The notes beneath the pieces were generated by a model, which saw nothing but the letters and a program-made list of their open reading frames with translations, was not told the DNA's origin and made no database searches. Shown one piece after another: positions 1 through 8,123 of a stretch of 64,000 bases of DNA. The stretch is from Nitratireductor thuwali. Lineage in GTDB: Bacteria > Pseudomonadota > Alphaproteobacteria > Rhizobiales > Rhizobiaceae. Each line of letters starts with the position of its first letter. The first letter of the stretch is position 1. The position numbers and the translations under genes were made by a program. Location of the stretch: positions 2,168,001 through 2,232,000 of the forward strand of contig NZ_CP030941.1 of the NCBI RefSeq assembly GCF_036621415.1. Direction: 5' to 3'.

Positions 1-100
1 CCGCGCGGCCCGCACGCATCGCCTGCCAGATCGCCGGTGCATCCGTGCCGAGCGAGCAAATCCCGCCGAGGCCGGTAATGACGATACGCTTTCCGGCCAT
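1..100 (-). CDS. beta-ketoacyl-ACP synthase, N-terminal fragment
   Basis: Only the first 33 codons are inside the window; the gene runs off the left edge. The start ATG is at 98-100. The translation opens with [15 protein letters not shown], the usual N-terminus of FabF/NodE-type beta-ketoacyl-acyl carrier protein synthases, which condense malonyl-ACP with an acyl chain in the cytoplasm. It begins 2 bases after the stop codon of an acyl carrier protein gene, so the two are almost certainly one operon. The active-site Cys and His residues lie outside the window, so activity cannot be judged. The pairing with a dedicated ACP suggests a specialised fatty acyl or polyketide-like product rather than bulk fatty acid synthesis (inference). 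Confidence 0.8.
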   Translation of the reverse strand, partial: MAGKRIVITGLGGICSLGTDAPAIWQAMRAGRA

Positions 101-102
101 AT

Positions 103-375
103 TCAAGCTTTGTCGTCGACCAGTTTGCGCACCGATTCAACAATGTCGCGCACCGTGCTTAGGTGCTCCCATGCTTCCGCCGTGTTCATCTCCACCTCGA
201 TGCCGAATTCTTCCTCGAGGTCAAAGATGATTTCCGTCAGTTCCAGCGAGTGAATGCCAAGGTCGGTCAGTGGGGTAGACAGGGTGACGTTCGTGTCGCC
301 CTCTGCATGGGCCTTGATCTTGGCGAGAATTTTCTCGCCAATCTCATCGGTATGCTGTTGACCGTCAACGCCCAT
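103..375 (-). CDS. acyl carrier protein, NodF-like
   Basis: A 90-residue acidic protein with the ACP motif [11 protein letters not shown]; the Ser in GIHSLEL is the expected 4'-phosphopantetheine attachment site. The start at 375 is chosen because GGAGGGG lies 8 bases upstream; an in-frame ATG at 390 overlaps that ribosome binding site. It is larger and more divergent than the housekeeping AcpP and resembles the specialised NodF/ACP type, which carries acyl intermediates for a partner ketosynthase. That partner starts 2 bases downstream. The exact product (lipid tail, polyketide or secondary metabolite) cannot be read from this fragment. Confidence 0.85.
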   Translation of the reverse strand: MGVDGQQHTDEIGEKILAKIKAHAEGDTNVTLSTPLTDLGIHSLELTEIIFDLEEEFGIEVEMNTAEAWEHLSTVRDIVESVRKLVDDKA

Positions 376-506
376 TTCAGGCCCCTCCATGATCGTACTG
401 CTTCCGTGCCTGCAGGCTGCTGCCTGGTCTGGACACGGGGACGTCCCTTTGAGTGCATATGACCCCAATCCACGGCGGGCGGCAAGCCTCATGGGAGGTT
501 TGCAGC

Positions 507-1001
507 CTAACTCTCTTTGCCGTGCACAAATATCGTCACCGTGTTATCGTCGGCAAACTCGACTGCAATGATGTCGCTGAGCATGATGGAGCGGGAATCG
601 ACCGCATGATAAAACATGGCGCTGCCCTCTATGGCGTCACGCAGGGCTTCGATTTCTTCGTCATGTTCGGAAACCGCTTCCTTGACCCGCCCGGCCAATT
701 CGGGGACGAACACGATCTCGAGCGTGTCGAGGCTGAAGGCCTTACGGACCTCCTGGGTACTTTCCATTGCATTCTCGACCGCTGTCACCACCCGATCCAC
801 CTGGGCTTCCTTGCCGGTTTCGGCCGTTTTCACGTCCGAGCCGACGATTGCGTCGATCGCCTCTTCGCGGTCGAGCCCTTGGGCAAATCCCGGCAGATCG
901 GTGACGGGCCCGACCAGAATGAGCAGCGCTATAAGTATCGGCAATCCGCGCCAAGCGGTCTTTCCTCCCATACCGGGGGCATGTGTCGCCGTTGCATCCA
1001 T
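507..1001 (-). CDS. exported protein of unknown function
   Basis: A 164-residue protein that I do not assign to a known family. The start ATG at 1001 has AAGGAG 9 bases upstream. Residues about 18-41 form a hydrophobic segment (PILIALLILVG) ending near FAQG, so it is a signal peptide or an N-terminal membrane anchor. The rest is acidic, charged and probably helical over residues 45-125, with a beta-rich end (NTVTIFVHG). It is on the same strand as the ACP gene but 131 bases away, so co-transcription is uncertain. Periplasmic location is inferred. Confidence 0.6.
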   Translation of the reverse strand: MDATATHAPGMGGKTAWRGLPILIALLILVGPVTDLPGFAQGLDREEAIDAIVGSDVKTAETGKEAQVDRVVTAVENAMESTQEVRKAFSLDTLEIVFVPELAGRVKEAVSEHDEEIEALRDAIEGSAMFYHAVDSRSIMLSDIIAVEFADDNTVTIFVHGKES

Positions 1002-1090
1002 GTCGGTCTACTCCTTGAGATTTTTGTCCGTGTCCCCGATAGATGGACGGGGAAAACGCCGCTATGGCACCGCGGTTCCTGGTTCCGCCT

Positions 1091-1717
1091 TCACAAGATG
1101 ATATCGGGCAGGCGAGAATGCGCGATCACCCTATCGGCATTGGGCAGGTCGTTGGTCGCGACCCATCGCCGCGCATCGTCCTGCGCGCGTCCATGCTTTC
1201 GCCAGCGCTCCAGAAGCCGCCGCTCAAGCTCCGGGCGCGGCACGTCCAGATAGCACGAAGCATCGAACATGTCCGCAAGTCCGCGCCACGGCTCTTCGTC
1301 CAGCAGCAGGTAGTTGCCCTCGACCAGGACTATCCGCGTATCGCCATCCACAATGGCGGCGGCGGCCCGTGATAGCTCCATGCTACGGTCGAATAGCGGA
1401 ATTGCAACCTCGCCGCTCTCCTCCCGCAGGCGACGAAGCAGTGTGCGAAGCCCCGCGAAGTCGAAAGTCTCGGGCGCGCCCTTGCGCGAGGACAGGCCTT
1501 TTTCGGCAAGAACGGCGTCGTCATAATGGAAGCCGTCCATGGGCACGACGGCGCATTTCACGCCTCGCGCGCCGATTTCCACGCAAAGTTCGGCCGCAAT
1601 GGTCGATTTCCCAGAGCCGGGCGCTCCCGCTATCGCGGCAACGAAACGGCGTCTGTCTCCGGCCTGGGCAATCAGCCGATCGGCCAGCTCGCCCACGGAT
1701 GAAAGGCGCATGCTCAT
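1091..1717 (-). CDS. P-loop sugar/nucleoside kinase (FrcK / uridine-kinase-like)
   Basis: A 208-residue P-loop kinase with Walker A GAPGSGKST near residue 32 and an MDGFHYDD segment typical of the uridine kinase / pantothenate kinase / FrcK group, in which such residues position the acceptor substrate. An ATG at 1735 would overlap the preceding gene by 13 bases; the ATG at 1717 leaves a 5-base gap and gives the usual short N-terminus. It follows a D-lyxose isomerase gene with almost no gap, so the pair is likely one operon. The kinase probably phosphorylates the ketose that the isomerase makes (xylulose or fructose). Substrate is inference. Confidence 0.75.
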   Translation of the reverse strand: MSMRLSSVGELADRLIAQAGDRRRFVAAIAGAPGSGKSTIAAELCVEIGARGVKCAVVPMDGFHYDDAVLAEKGLSSRKGAPETFDFAGLRTLLRRLREESGEVAIPLFDRSMELSRAAAAIVDGDTRIVLVEGNYLLLDEEPWRGLADMFDASCYLDVPRPELERRLLERWRKHGRAQDDARRWVATNDLPNADRVIAHSRLPDIIL

Positions 1718-1722
1718 TCCGG

Positions 1723-2409
1723 TCAGGACAGCCATTTGTCATAGTCGGAGACCAGGAGCCGGTACGGCTCCTCATCCTCTTCGATCTCCGAAAAGCGATC
1801 TATCGGCTCGGCAAAGATGTTGTCGGTCAGGTCGTCATTGACGGTGGATACTTCGCCGATCAGCACGTCCGAGCCTTCGCCCCAGAACTCGTGCCAGACG
1901 CCCGGCATGAGAGTGACGCTCTCGCCCGGCGAAAGCGACAGCACCTCGCCCGCCCCGAATTCGCGGATGACGCCGTCGGTGGGCACGGCGATGTCTGCGC
2001 TATCGTCGATGGCGCCGTCCGGGGCCGACGCGTACAGCTTGATGCACAGCGTGCCGCCGCCGCGGTTGATGATGTCTTCCGCCTTGATCACGTGCCGGTG
2101 CATGGGCGAGATCTGGTCCTTGCGGGAAATCATGATCTTTTCGGCATAGAGCATGCCGCGGCCCTGTTGGAGGTCGCTGGCATCGCCGTTGCGCGCGGTG
2201 AAGAGAAAAAGGCCCCGATTGTCAAAATCGCCCACGCCATAGTCCGTGATGTCCCAGCCCAGCCGCCGCAGGACAATACTGTCGATCTCGCCCCGGCGAT
2301 CCTTCATTTCGGCCGGCGTCAGGTTAGCGAAGGGCGGCAGAACGTAGCCGAAGGACCCTATGAACTCTTCCCCCGACCGCAATATCTCGTTCACGCGCGA
2401 GCGTTTCAT
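1723..2409 (-). CDS. D-lyxose ketol-isomerase family protein
   Basis: A 228-residue cupin-type sugar isomerase that matches the D-lyxose isomerase family in length and motifs. Metal ligands are visible as HRHVIKAED (His, His, Glu) and a later His in GVWHEFWGE. The family interconverts D-lyxose and D-xylulose, and some members also act on D-mannose and D-fructose. The gene is followed directly by a small P-loop kinase, which points to a two-step route from aldose to ketose phosphate. Family assignment is firm; physiological sugar is not. Confidence 0.8.
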   Translation of the reverse strand: MKRSRVNEILRSGEEFIGSFGYVLPPFANLTPAEMKDRRGEIDSIVLRRLGWDITDYGVGDFDNRGLFLFTARNGDASDLQQGRGMLYAEKIMISRKDQISPMHRHVIKAEDIINRGGGTLCIKLYASAPDGAIDDSADIAVPTDGVIREFGAGEVLSLSPGESVTLMPGVWHEFWGEGSDVLIGEVSTVNDDLTDNIFAEPIDRFSEIEEDEEPYRLLVSDYDKWLS

Positions 2410-2525
2410 GGTTCCTCCTCGTGCTACCAGCGTTCCGAGGGAGTTTCGTACAGGATCGCGGCCCGGGCGTGAAGGGCTCTGCAGTACCGCGGTACTTCGA
2501 GAAGCAAAGCACGATGCGCTAGGCT

Positions 2526-2762
2526 TCAGAAGGCCTTGAATGTCAGCGTCGTGAGCGAACGGACGATGCCGGGAACATTGGCGACATTGTCGTTGATGAA
2601 CTTCCCGACGTCGACGCCGTCTTCGATGTAGACCTTCAGAAGGAGATCAAATTCGCCGCTGGTCGAATAGAGCTCGGAGGCAATCTCCCGCTCATAGAGC
2701 ATGTCGGCGACTTCATAGGTCTTGCCGGGCTGGCAGCGCAATTGAACGAATACGGGTCTCAT
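2526..2762 (-). CDS. stand-alone Lrp/AsnC-type RAM (ligand-binding) domain protein
   Basis: A 78-residue protein that contains only the C-terminal alpha/beta RAM domain of Lrp/AsnC regulators (FVQLRCQPGK ... GEFDLLLKVY ... IVRSLTTLTF), with no helix-turn-helix. Such stand-alone domains oligomerise and bind small ligands, often amino acids. It lies 37 bases downstream of the formamidase-like hydrolase on the same strand and is probably co-transcribed with it. A role as ligand sensor or modulator for the catabolic island is inference. Confidence 0.75.
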   Translation of the reverse strand: MRPVFVQLRCQPGKTYEVADMLYEREIASELYSTSGEFDLLLKVYIEDGVDVGKFINDNVANVPGIVRSLTTLTFKAF

Positions 2763-2799
2763 CTCTTCTTTCCGGAATTGTCTCGCCGAGGCTCCGCCC

Positions 2800-3639
2800 T
2801 CAGCTTCGGTCTGTCAACAGGGCGTCAAGCATTGGATGATGGGGCGACTTTAGGCCATCGATAACGTCGAAATGGTGACGGTCCGGCTCCTCGACCGCCA
2901 CGGTGCGCGCGCCGAGGCCCGTCCAGACATTGGCGAGCAACGCGTTCTGGCGGACGAATTCCGCGCGCTCGGCGGCTCCAACCCAGCAGATGAGCCTTGT
3001 ACCGGCGCGGGGAGCGAGAAGCGCCGGGCTCTCGACCGCTGCCTCGGCCTCGTCCAGAAGCAGCTGCCCGTTCATCCCCGTGCGCATGATCGGGCGCAGG
3101 TCGTGGACGCCGGAAATCGAAAGAACTGTCTTTATGCGCTCGCCGACATTTTCGGCCAGCGGCGTCGTCTCCGTTACCATGCGGGTGGCCAGATGCCCGC
3201 CCGCCGAATGCCCGGAAAGCCATATGGGGCCGTCGATCCGATCTGCTGCAGCCTCCACTGCGCGCGCGATTTCCTCCCCGATGCCGGCGATGCGGATCTG
3301 CGGGCATAGCGTGTAGGAAGGCATGGCGACCGCCATGCCCCGCGCCAGCGCGCCTTCGGACAGGTGCGACCAGAAGCTCTTGTCGAGCTTCGTCCAGAAA
3401 CCGCCATGGATGAAGATGAACAGACCGCGCGGCGCCCGTTCCGGCAGGAACAGATCGAACCTGTTGCGCGGCCCCTCGCCATAGGCGATGTCCAGCTCGG
3501 CACGGCCCGCCGCCAGCATCGCCACGCGAAAGGGCACAGCCGCCTCGGACCAGGCCTGCGGCCAGCGATCGCCGCCGGGAATATTGGGCCCGTTGGCATA
3601 GGCGTCGTCCCAATCTGTGATGTATCTTTCAAACGCCAT
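2800..3639 (-). CDS. alpha/beta hydrolase, arylformamidase (kynurenine formamidase)-like
   Basis: A 279-residue alpha/beta hydrolase. It has the HGGFW motif (about residue 97), which resembles the HGGxW of eukaryotic-type arylformamidases, and the nucleophile motif GHSAGG. A late Asp and DRHHFDVIDG supply the likely acid and His. The start at 3639 has AGGAGGGG just upstream. It is transcribed away from the anthraniloyl-CoA monooxygenase gene across a 155-base promoter region. A fitting role would be to deformylate N-formylkynurenine or N-formylanthranilate and so supply anthranilate. A carboxylesterase is the alternative. Confidence 0.7.
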   Translation of the reverse strand: MAFERYITDWDDAYANGPNIPGGDRWPQAWSEAAVPFRVAMLAAGRAELDIAYGEGPRNRFDLFLPERAPRGLFIFIHGGFWTKLDKSFWSHLSEGALARGMAVAMPSYTLCPQIRIAGIGEEIARAVEAAADRIDGPIWLSGHSAGGHLATRMVTETTPLAENVGERIKTVLSISGVHDLRPIMRTGMNGQLLLDEAEAAVESPALLAPRAGTRLICWVGAAERAEFVRQNALLANVWTGLGARTVAVEEPDRHHFDVIDGLKSPHHPMLDALLTDRS

Positions 3640-3733
3640 CTTCCCCTCCTGTGGCTGCATAGCGCGCGGTCCCGCCGCTGTCACGCCCGTGGAAACCACG
3701 ATGCAGCGTTCGGCGGATTGCTTCAACGTTAAA

Positions 3734-3749
3734 ATTTCATACTTGAAAT
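3734..3749. promoter_or_regulatory. candidate operator, ATTTCA-N4-TGAAAT dyad
   Basis: A perfect 6+6 inverted repeat (ATTTCA TACT TGAAAT) in an AT-rich stretch between the divergent hydrolase and monooxygenase genes, 46 bases upstream of the latter's start. Its size and symmetry fit a MarR-family operator, and a marR-type gene lies in the operon it would control. Binding is inferred. Confidence 0.5.
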
Positions 3750-3794
3750 ATATTCCGGGCGGTGCGATGCTTTTTCTGAAGAGAGGAGAAGGCG

Positions 3795-6086
3795 ATGAAG
3801 ATAGCTGTCCTTGGCGGCGGGCCTGCCGGCCTCTACTTCGCAATCTCGATGAAGCTGCGTAACGCCGATCACCAAGTGACGGTGTTCGAGCGCAACAGGC
3901 CGGACGACACTTTCGGCTGGGGCGTTGTCCTTTCCGACGAAACGCTGGACAACCTGGCCGAAAACGACCCGGTGAGCGCCGCCAGCATTCGCGAGCATTT
4001 CGCCTATTGGGACGACATCGCCGTCATCCACAAGGGGACGCGCACGGTTTCGACTGGCCATGGCTTCTGCGGCATCGGCCGCATGCGGCTGCTTCTCCTT
4101 CTGCAGGAACGTGCTCGCGCGCTCGGCGTCGACCTACGCTTCAGTTCGGAAGTCGACGATCCGCGCCCGTTCATGGCCGAATACGACATGGTGCTGGCCG
4201 CCGACGGGCTGAACTCGAAGTCGCGCGCGGCGTTCCCGGAGGTGTTCAAGCCGGATATCGACGTGCGCAAGTGCAAGTTCGTCTGGCTCGGCACCCATCA
4301 GAAATTCGACGACGCCTTCACCTTCATCTTCGAAAAGACCCCGCATGGCTGGGTATGGGCGCATGCCTACCAGTTCGACGCTGATACGGCGACCTTCATC
4401 GTCGAGTGCTCGCAGCAGACCTATGACAGGTTCGGCTTTGCCGACATGACGAAGGAAGAGTCCATCGCCACCTGCGAGACGATCTTCAAGGATCATCTGG
4501 GCGGCCACAGGCTGATGTCGAACGCCAGCCACATTCGCGGCTCGGCGTGGATCAGCTTTCCGCGCGTATTGTGCGAGCGCTGGTCGCACGAGAACTTGGC
4601 GTTAATGGGCGATGCCGCGGCCAGCGCGCATTTTTCCATAGGGTCCGGCACCAAGCTGGCGCTGGAAAGCGCCATCGCGCTGGCTGACTACCTGCATTCC
4701 GAACCCACGCTGGACGGGGCCTTCGCCAAATATGAGGATGCACGGCGGCTGGAGGTTCTGCGGTTGCAATCGGCCGCGCGCAATTCGCTCGAATGGTTCG
4801 AGGAGGTGGAGCGTTACCTCGATCTCGATCCGGTGCAGTTCAACTATTCGCTTCTGACCCGCTCCCAGCGCATCAGCCACGAAAACCTGCGCCTGCGCGA
4901 TCCCGAATGGCTTGCCGGGGCGGAAGGGTGGTTCCAGCGGCAGGCGGGCGCGGGAAGCAATGTCAGCCGCCCGCCCATGTTCGCTCCGTACCAGTTGCGC
5001 GGGCTGCGCCTGAAGAACCGCGTCGTCGTCTCGCCCATGGCGCAGTACAAGGCGGTCGATGGCTGCCCCACCGACTGGCATTTCGTGCATTATTGCGAGC
5101 GGGCCAAGGGCGGGGCCGGCCTCGTCCATATCGAGATGACCTGCGTTTCGCCGGAAGGCCGCATCACGCCGGGGTGTCCTGGCTTCTACAAGCCGGAACA
5201 CGAGGCCGCGTGGAAGCGCATCGTCGATTTCGTGCATGCCGAGACCGAGGCCAAAATCTGCGCCCAGATCGGCCATTCCGGTCCGAAGGGGTCCACCCAA
5301 CTCGGCTGGGAGGAGATGGATGCGCCGCTTCCCGACGGAAACTGGCCGCTTATGGCTGCATCGCCGGTGCCTTGGTCGGACCGCAACCAGGTACCGAGGG
5401 AAATGGACCGCGCCGACATGGATATGGTGCGCGATCAGTTCGTTTCGTCGGCAAGGATGGCCGAGCGCTGCGGCTTCGACATGCTGGAGCTGCACTTCGC
5501 CCACGGCTATCTGCTTTCCTCCTTCATCTCGCCCCTGACCAACAGGCGCACGGACGAATATGGCGGCAACCTGCATAACCGCATGCGCTATCCGCTGGAA
5601 GTCTTCCACGCGGTGCGTGCCGTATGGCCGGACGACAAGCCGATCTCGGTCCGCATTTCGGCCAATGACTGGGTTGGCGACGACGGCATAACGCCTGCCG
5701 ACGCCGTCGAGATCGCGCGGATGCTGCGGACCGCCGGCGTCGACATCTGCGACGTTTCGGCGGGGCAGACCTCGAAGCTTGCAAGGCCCGTCTACGGGCG
5801 CATGTTCCAGACCCCCTTCTCGGACCGCATCCGCAACGAGACCGGCATGGCCACCATGGCGGTGGGCAATATCTACGAGCCCGACCACGTGAACTCTATC
5901 CTGATGGCGGGCCGCGCCGACCTCGTCTGCCTCGCCCGCCCGCATCTGGCCGATCCCTACTGGACGCTCCACGCGGCGGCCCGGCTCTGCGACAGGGGCG
6001 TCGCATGGCCCGATCCATACCTGCCGGGCCGCGATCAGCTTTACCGGCTCGCCGAAAGAGCCGAGCAGATGACGGGGAAGGTATGA
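3795..6086 (+). CDS. anthraniloyl-CoA monooxygenase/reductase (bifunctional; also named salicylyl-CoA 5-hydroxylase/oxidoreductase)
   Basis: A 763-residue two-domain flavoprotein. Residues 1 to about 380 are an FAD aromatic hydroxylase with the N-terminal Rossmann motif GGGPAGLY and the later [11 protein letters not shown] segment. Residues about 395-763 are an old-yellow-enzyme (FMN) domain, starting near [10 protein letters not shown], with [11 protein letters not shown] and the C-terminal FMN-binding [10 protein letters not shown]. This order and length match 2-aminobenzoyl-CoA monooxygenase/reductase, which hydroxylates anthraniloyl-CoA at C5 and then reduces the ring. The start has GAGAGGAGAAGG upstream. 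It is the first gene of the long catabolic operon and its stop overlaps the next start (ATGA). Salicylyl-CoA is the main alternative substrate. Confidence 0.88.
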   Translation: MKIAVLGGGPAGLYFAISMKLRNADHQVTVFERNRPDDTFGWGVVLSDETLDNLAENDPVSAASIREHFAYWDDIAVIHKGTRTVSTGHGFCGIGRMRLLLLLQERARALGVDLRFSSEVDDPRPFMAEYDMVLAADGLNSKSRAAFPEVFKPDIDVRKCKFVWLGTHQKFDDAFTFIFEKTPHGWVWAHAYQFDADTATFIVECSQQTYDRFGFADMTKEESIATCETIFKDHLGGHRLMSNASHIRGSAWISFPRVLCERWSHENLALMGDAAASAHFSIGSGTKLALESAIALADYLHSEPTLDGAFAKYEDARRLEVLRLQSAARNSLEWFEEVERYLDLDPVQFNYSLLTRSQRISHENLRLRDPEWLAGAEGWFQRQAGAGSNVSRPPMFAPYQLRGLRLKNRVVVSPMAQYKAVDGCPTDWHFVHYCERAKGGAGLVHIEMTCVSPEGRITPGCPGFYKPEHEAAWKRIVDFVHAETEAKICAQIGHSGPKGSTQLGWEEMDAPLPDGNWPLMAASPVPWSDRNQVPREMDRADMDMVRDQFVSSARMAERCGFDMLELHFAHGYLLSSFISPLTNRRTDEYGGNLHNRMRYPLEVFHAVRAVWPDDKPISVRISANDWVGDDGITPADAVEIARMLRTAGVDICDVSAGQTSKLARPVYGRMFQTPFSDRIRNETGMATMAVGNIYEPDHVNSILMAGRADLVCLARPHLADPYWTLHAAARLCDRGVAWPDPYLPGRDQLYRLAERAEQMTGKV

Positions 6087-6844
6087 TGGCAGGATCGCGT
6101 CACGCATTGGTGACGGGCGGCGGCTCCGGGGTGGGCAAGGCCGTCGCCGTTGCGCTGGCGGGAGCCGGCATCGCGGTGACCGTTTGCGGACGGCGGCTGG
6201 AGCCCCTCGAGGCGGTCGCGACGGAGCATGAAAACGTCCACGCCCTCGTTGCGGACGTAACGGATGAGGCGTCCATCGCAGCGCTGTATGCAAAGGCGGA
6301 GGCCGCTCGTGGGCCCTTCGACATCGTCGTCGCCAATGCCGGCATCGCCTCCAGCGCGCCGGCGCACAAGATATCGCTCGACGAGTGGAACCGCATCGTC
6401 AACGTCAACCTCACGGGCGCTTTCTTGACCGTAAAGCCGGCCTTGGCCCGGATGAGGGAGCAGGGAACCGGCAGGATCGTCTTCCTCGCCTCGACCGCCG
6501 GCATAAAGGGTTATGCCTATGTGGCGCCCTATGTGGCCTCCAAGCATGGGGTTGTCGGCCTGATGCGGGCGCTCGCCAGCGAGCTTGCCGCGACGGGCGT
6601 CACGGTAAATGCGGTCTGCCCCGGCTTCGTGGAGACGGAAATGCTCACCGAAACCGTCGCGCGCATCACCGAGAAAACCGGGCGCAGCCGCGAGGAAGCG
6701 CGCGCCGGCCTGGCCGCCGTCAACCCGCAGGGCAGGTTCATTCAGCCGGACGAAGTGGCGTCCGCGGTCCAGTGGCTCGTCAGCGACGGCGCGCGCTCCG
6801 TGAGCGGGCAGACGATTTCGGTTTGCGGAGGAGAAACATGGTGA
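6083..6844 (+). CDS. SDR family NAD(P)-dependent oxidoreductase
   Basis: A 253-residue classical short-chain dehydrogenase: TGGGSGVG cofactor motif at the N-terminus, NAG motif (VANAGIASS), and an intact triad with Ser in LAST followed 13 residues later by Tyr in YVASK. The start overlaps the monooxygenase stop by four bases; a second ATG follows directly. In the pathway it probably oxidises or reduces a 3-hydroxyacyl-CoA or alicyclic ketone intermediate formed after ring reduction. Substrate is inferred from the operon only. Confidence 0.85.
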   Translation: MMAGSRHALVTGGGSGVGKAVAVALAGAGIAVTVCGRRLEPLEAVATEHENVHALVADVTDEASIAALYAKAEAARGPFDIVVANAGIASSAPAHKISLDEWNRIVNVNLTGAFLTVKPALARMREQGTGRIVFLASTAGIKGYAYVAPYVASKHGVVGLMRALASELAATGVTVNAVCPGFVETEMLTETVARITEKTGRSREEARAGLAAVNPQGRFIQPDEVASAVQWLVSDGARSVSGQTISVCGGETW

Positions 6845-7308
6845 GCGCTCCACTGACGGCCGAAAGGCCCGGCACGGACAGCAAGGAAAGGCTGCGTCTG
6901 TGGATCAGGCTGCTCAGGGCATCGCGCTCGATCGAAAGCGAACTGCGTGAGAGGCTGAAGCGGGATTTCGGCTCCACTCTGCCGCGCTTCGACGTGATGG
7001 CGGCGCTCTACCGGGAGACCGGCGGGATGGCGATGACCGATCTCTCGCGCTTCCTGCTGGTGTCCAACGGCAACGTGACCGGCATCGTGGACCGCCTGGT
7101 GGCCGACGGCTATGTGGCCCGCAGCAAGCGCGAAGGCGACCGGCGAACCAGCATCGTGCGGCTGACGGCGGCCGGGCGCGAAACCTTCGCGCGGATGGCC
7201 GAGGCCCACGAGGTGTGGGTGGACGAGTTGCTGGCCGGAGTGGGCGAGACGGAGGCGCGCGAGCTCTCCTCCAAGCTCAAGGCGTTCAGAAGCGATTGGG
7301 AGGGCTGA
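6838..7308 (+). CDS. MarR family transcriptional regulator
   Basis: A 156-residue winged-helix regulator with the MarR core ([10 protein letters not shown] ... [15 protein letters not shown] ... [17 protein letters not shown]). The start ATG lies within the end of the SDR gene (7-base overlap), and the crotonase gene starts 2 bases after its stop. Many MarR proteins inside aryl-CoA operons are repressors released by the aryl-CoA thioester (BadR, CouR and similar). By analogy this one likely represses the divergent promoter region at 3640-3794. Confidence 0.88.
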   Translation: MVSAPLTAERPGTDSKERLRLWIRLLRASRSIESELRERLKRDFGSTLPRFDVMAALYRETGGMAMTDLSRFLLVSNGNVTGIVDRLVADGYVARSKREGDRRTSIVRLTAAGRETFARMAEAHEVWVDELLAGVGETEARELSSKLKAFRSDWEG

Positions 7309-7310
7309 AA

Positions 7311-8123
7311 ATGGCCGCAATGGCAGGGCTGAAGCCCGAACATTTCCTGTGGAGGATGGAGGGCAGCGTGGCCCTTGTCCAACTCGACCGGCCCGACAGG
7401 AAGAACCCCCTTACCTTCGATTCCTATGCCGAGTTGCGCGACATGTTTCGCGCGCTGCCCTATGCCGACGATGTCGACGCAGTGGTTTTCCTGCCCAATG
7501 GCGGCAATTTCTGCTCGGGCGGCGATGTGCACGACATCATCGGCTCCCTCGTCGGCAGGGATATGAAGGGCCTGCTCGCCTTCACCCGCATGACCGGCGA
7601 TCTGGTCAAGGCGATGCTGAATTGCCAGAAGCCGATCGTTGCAGCGGTGGACGGCGTGGCCGTGGGGGCCGGCGCGATCATCGCCATGGCCTCCGACATT
7701 CGCCTGGCGACGCCGGAGGCGAAGACGGCCTTCCTTTTCACCCGCGTGGGTCTTGCTGGCTGTGACATGGGTGCCTGCGCGATGCTGCCGCGCATTATCG
7801 GCCAGGGCCGCGCGGCGGAACTGCTCTATACCGGCCGGTCCATGAGCGGCGAGGAGGGCGAGCGCTGGGGCTTCTACAATCGGCTGGTCGAGACGGGCCA
7901 GTTGGAAGCCGAGGCGCTGGCCTTGGCCGCGCGCATTGCCTCCGGCCCTACCTTCGCCCACGGCATCACCAAAACCCAGCTTAACCAGGAATGGTCGATG
8001 GGGCTGGAGCAGGCCATCGAGGCCGAGGCGCAGGCGCAGGCGATCTGCATGCAGACCCGCGACTTCAAGCGCGCTTACCGCGCTTTCGTCGAAAAGAAGA
8101 CACCGGTTTTCGAGGGGGATTGA
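7311..8123 (+). CDS. crotonase-superfamily enzyme, probably a non-hydratase (ring-opening hydrolase type)
   Basis: A 270-residue crotonase fold protein with the oxyanion-hole motif [10 protein letters not shown]. The two glutamates of true enoyl-CoA hydratases are not conserved: the GGCEL position reads GAGAI, and the PEI position reads TRV in [14 protein letters not shown] nearby Asp in GCDMG could act instead, as acidic residues do in crotonase-type hydrolases and dehalogenases. The protein sits between MarR and acyl-CoA dehydrogenase with 2-base and 1-base contacts. Hydrolytic ring opening of an alicyclic 3-oxoacyl-CoA is a reasonable but unproven role. Confidence 0.8.
   Translation: MAAMAGLKPEHFLWRMEGSVALVQLDRPDRKNPLTFDSYAELRDMFRALPYADDVDAVVFLPNGGNFCSGGDVHDIIGSLVGRDMKGLLAFTRMTGDLVKAMLNCQKPIVAAVDGVAVGAGAIIAMASDIRLATPEAKTAFLFTRVGLAGCDMGACAMLPRIIGQGRAAELLYTGRSMSGEEGERWGFYNRLVETGQLEAEALALAARIASGPTFAHGITKTQLNQEWSMGLEQAIEAEAQAQAICMQTRDFKRAYRAFVEKKTPVFEGD

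Noticed and set aside
4602-6293. 563-codon minus-strand frame opposite the monooxygenase
   Set aside because: Rich in His, Arg and Ala with no motif; a typical antisense shadow of a GC-rich gene.
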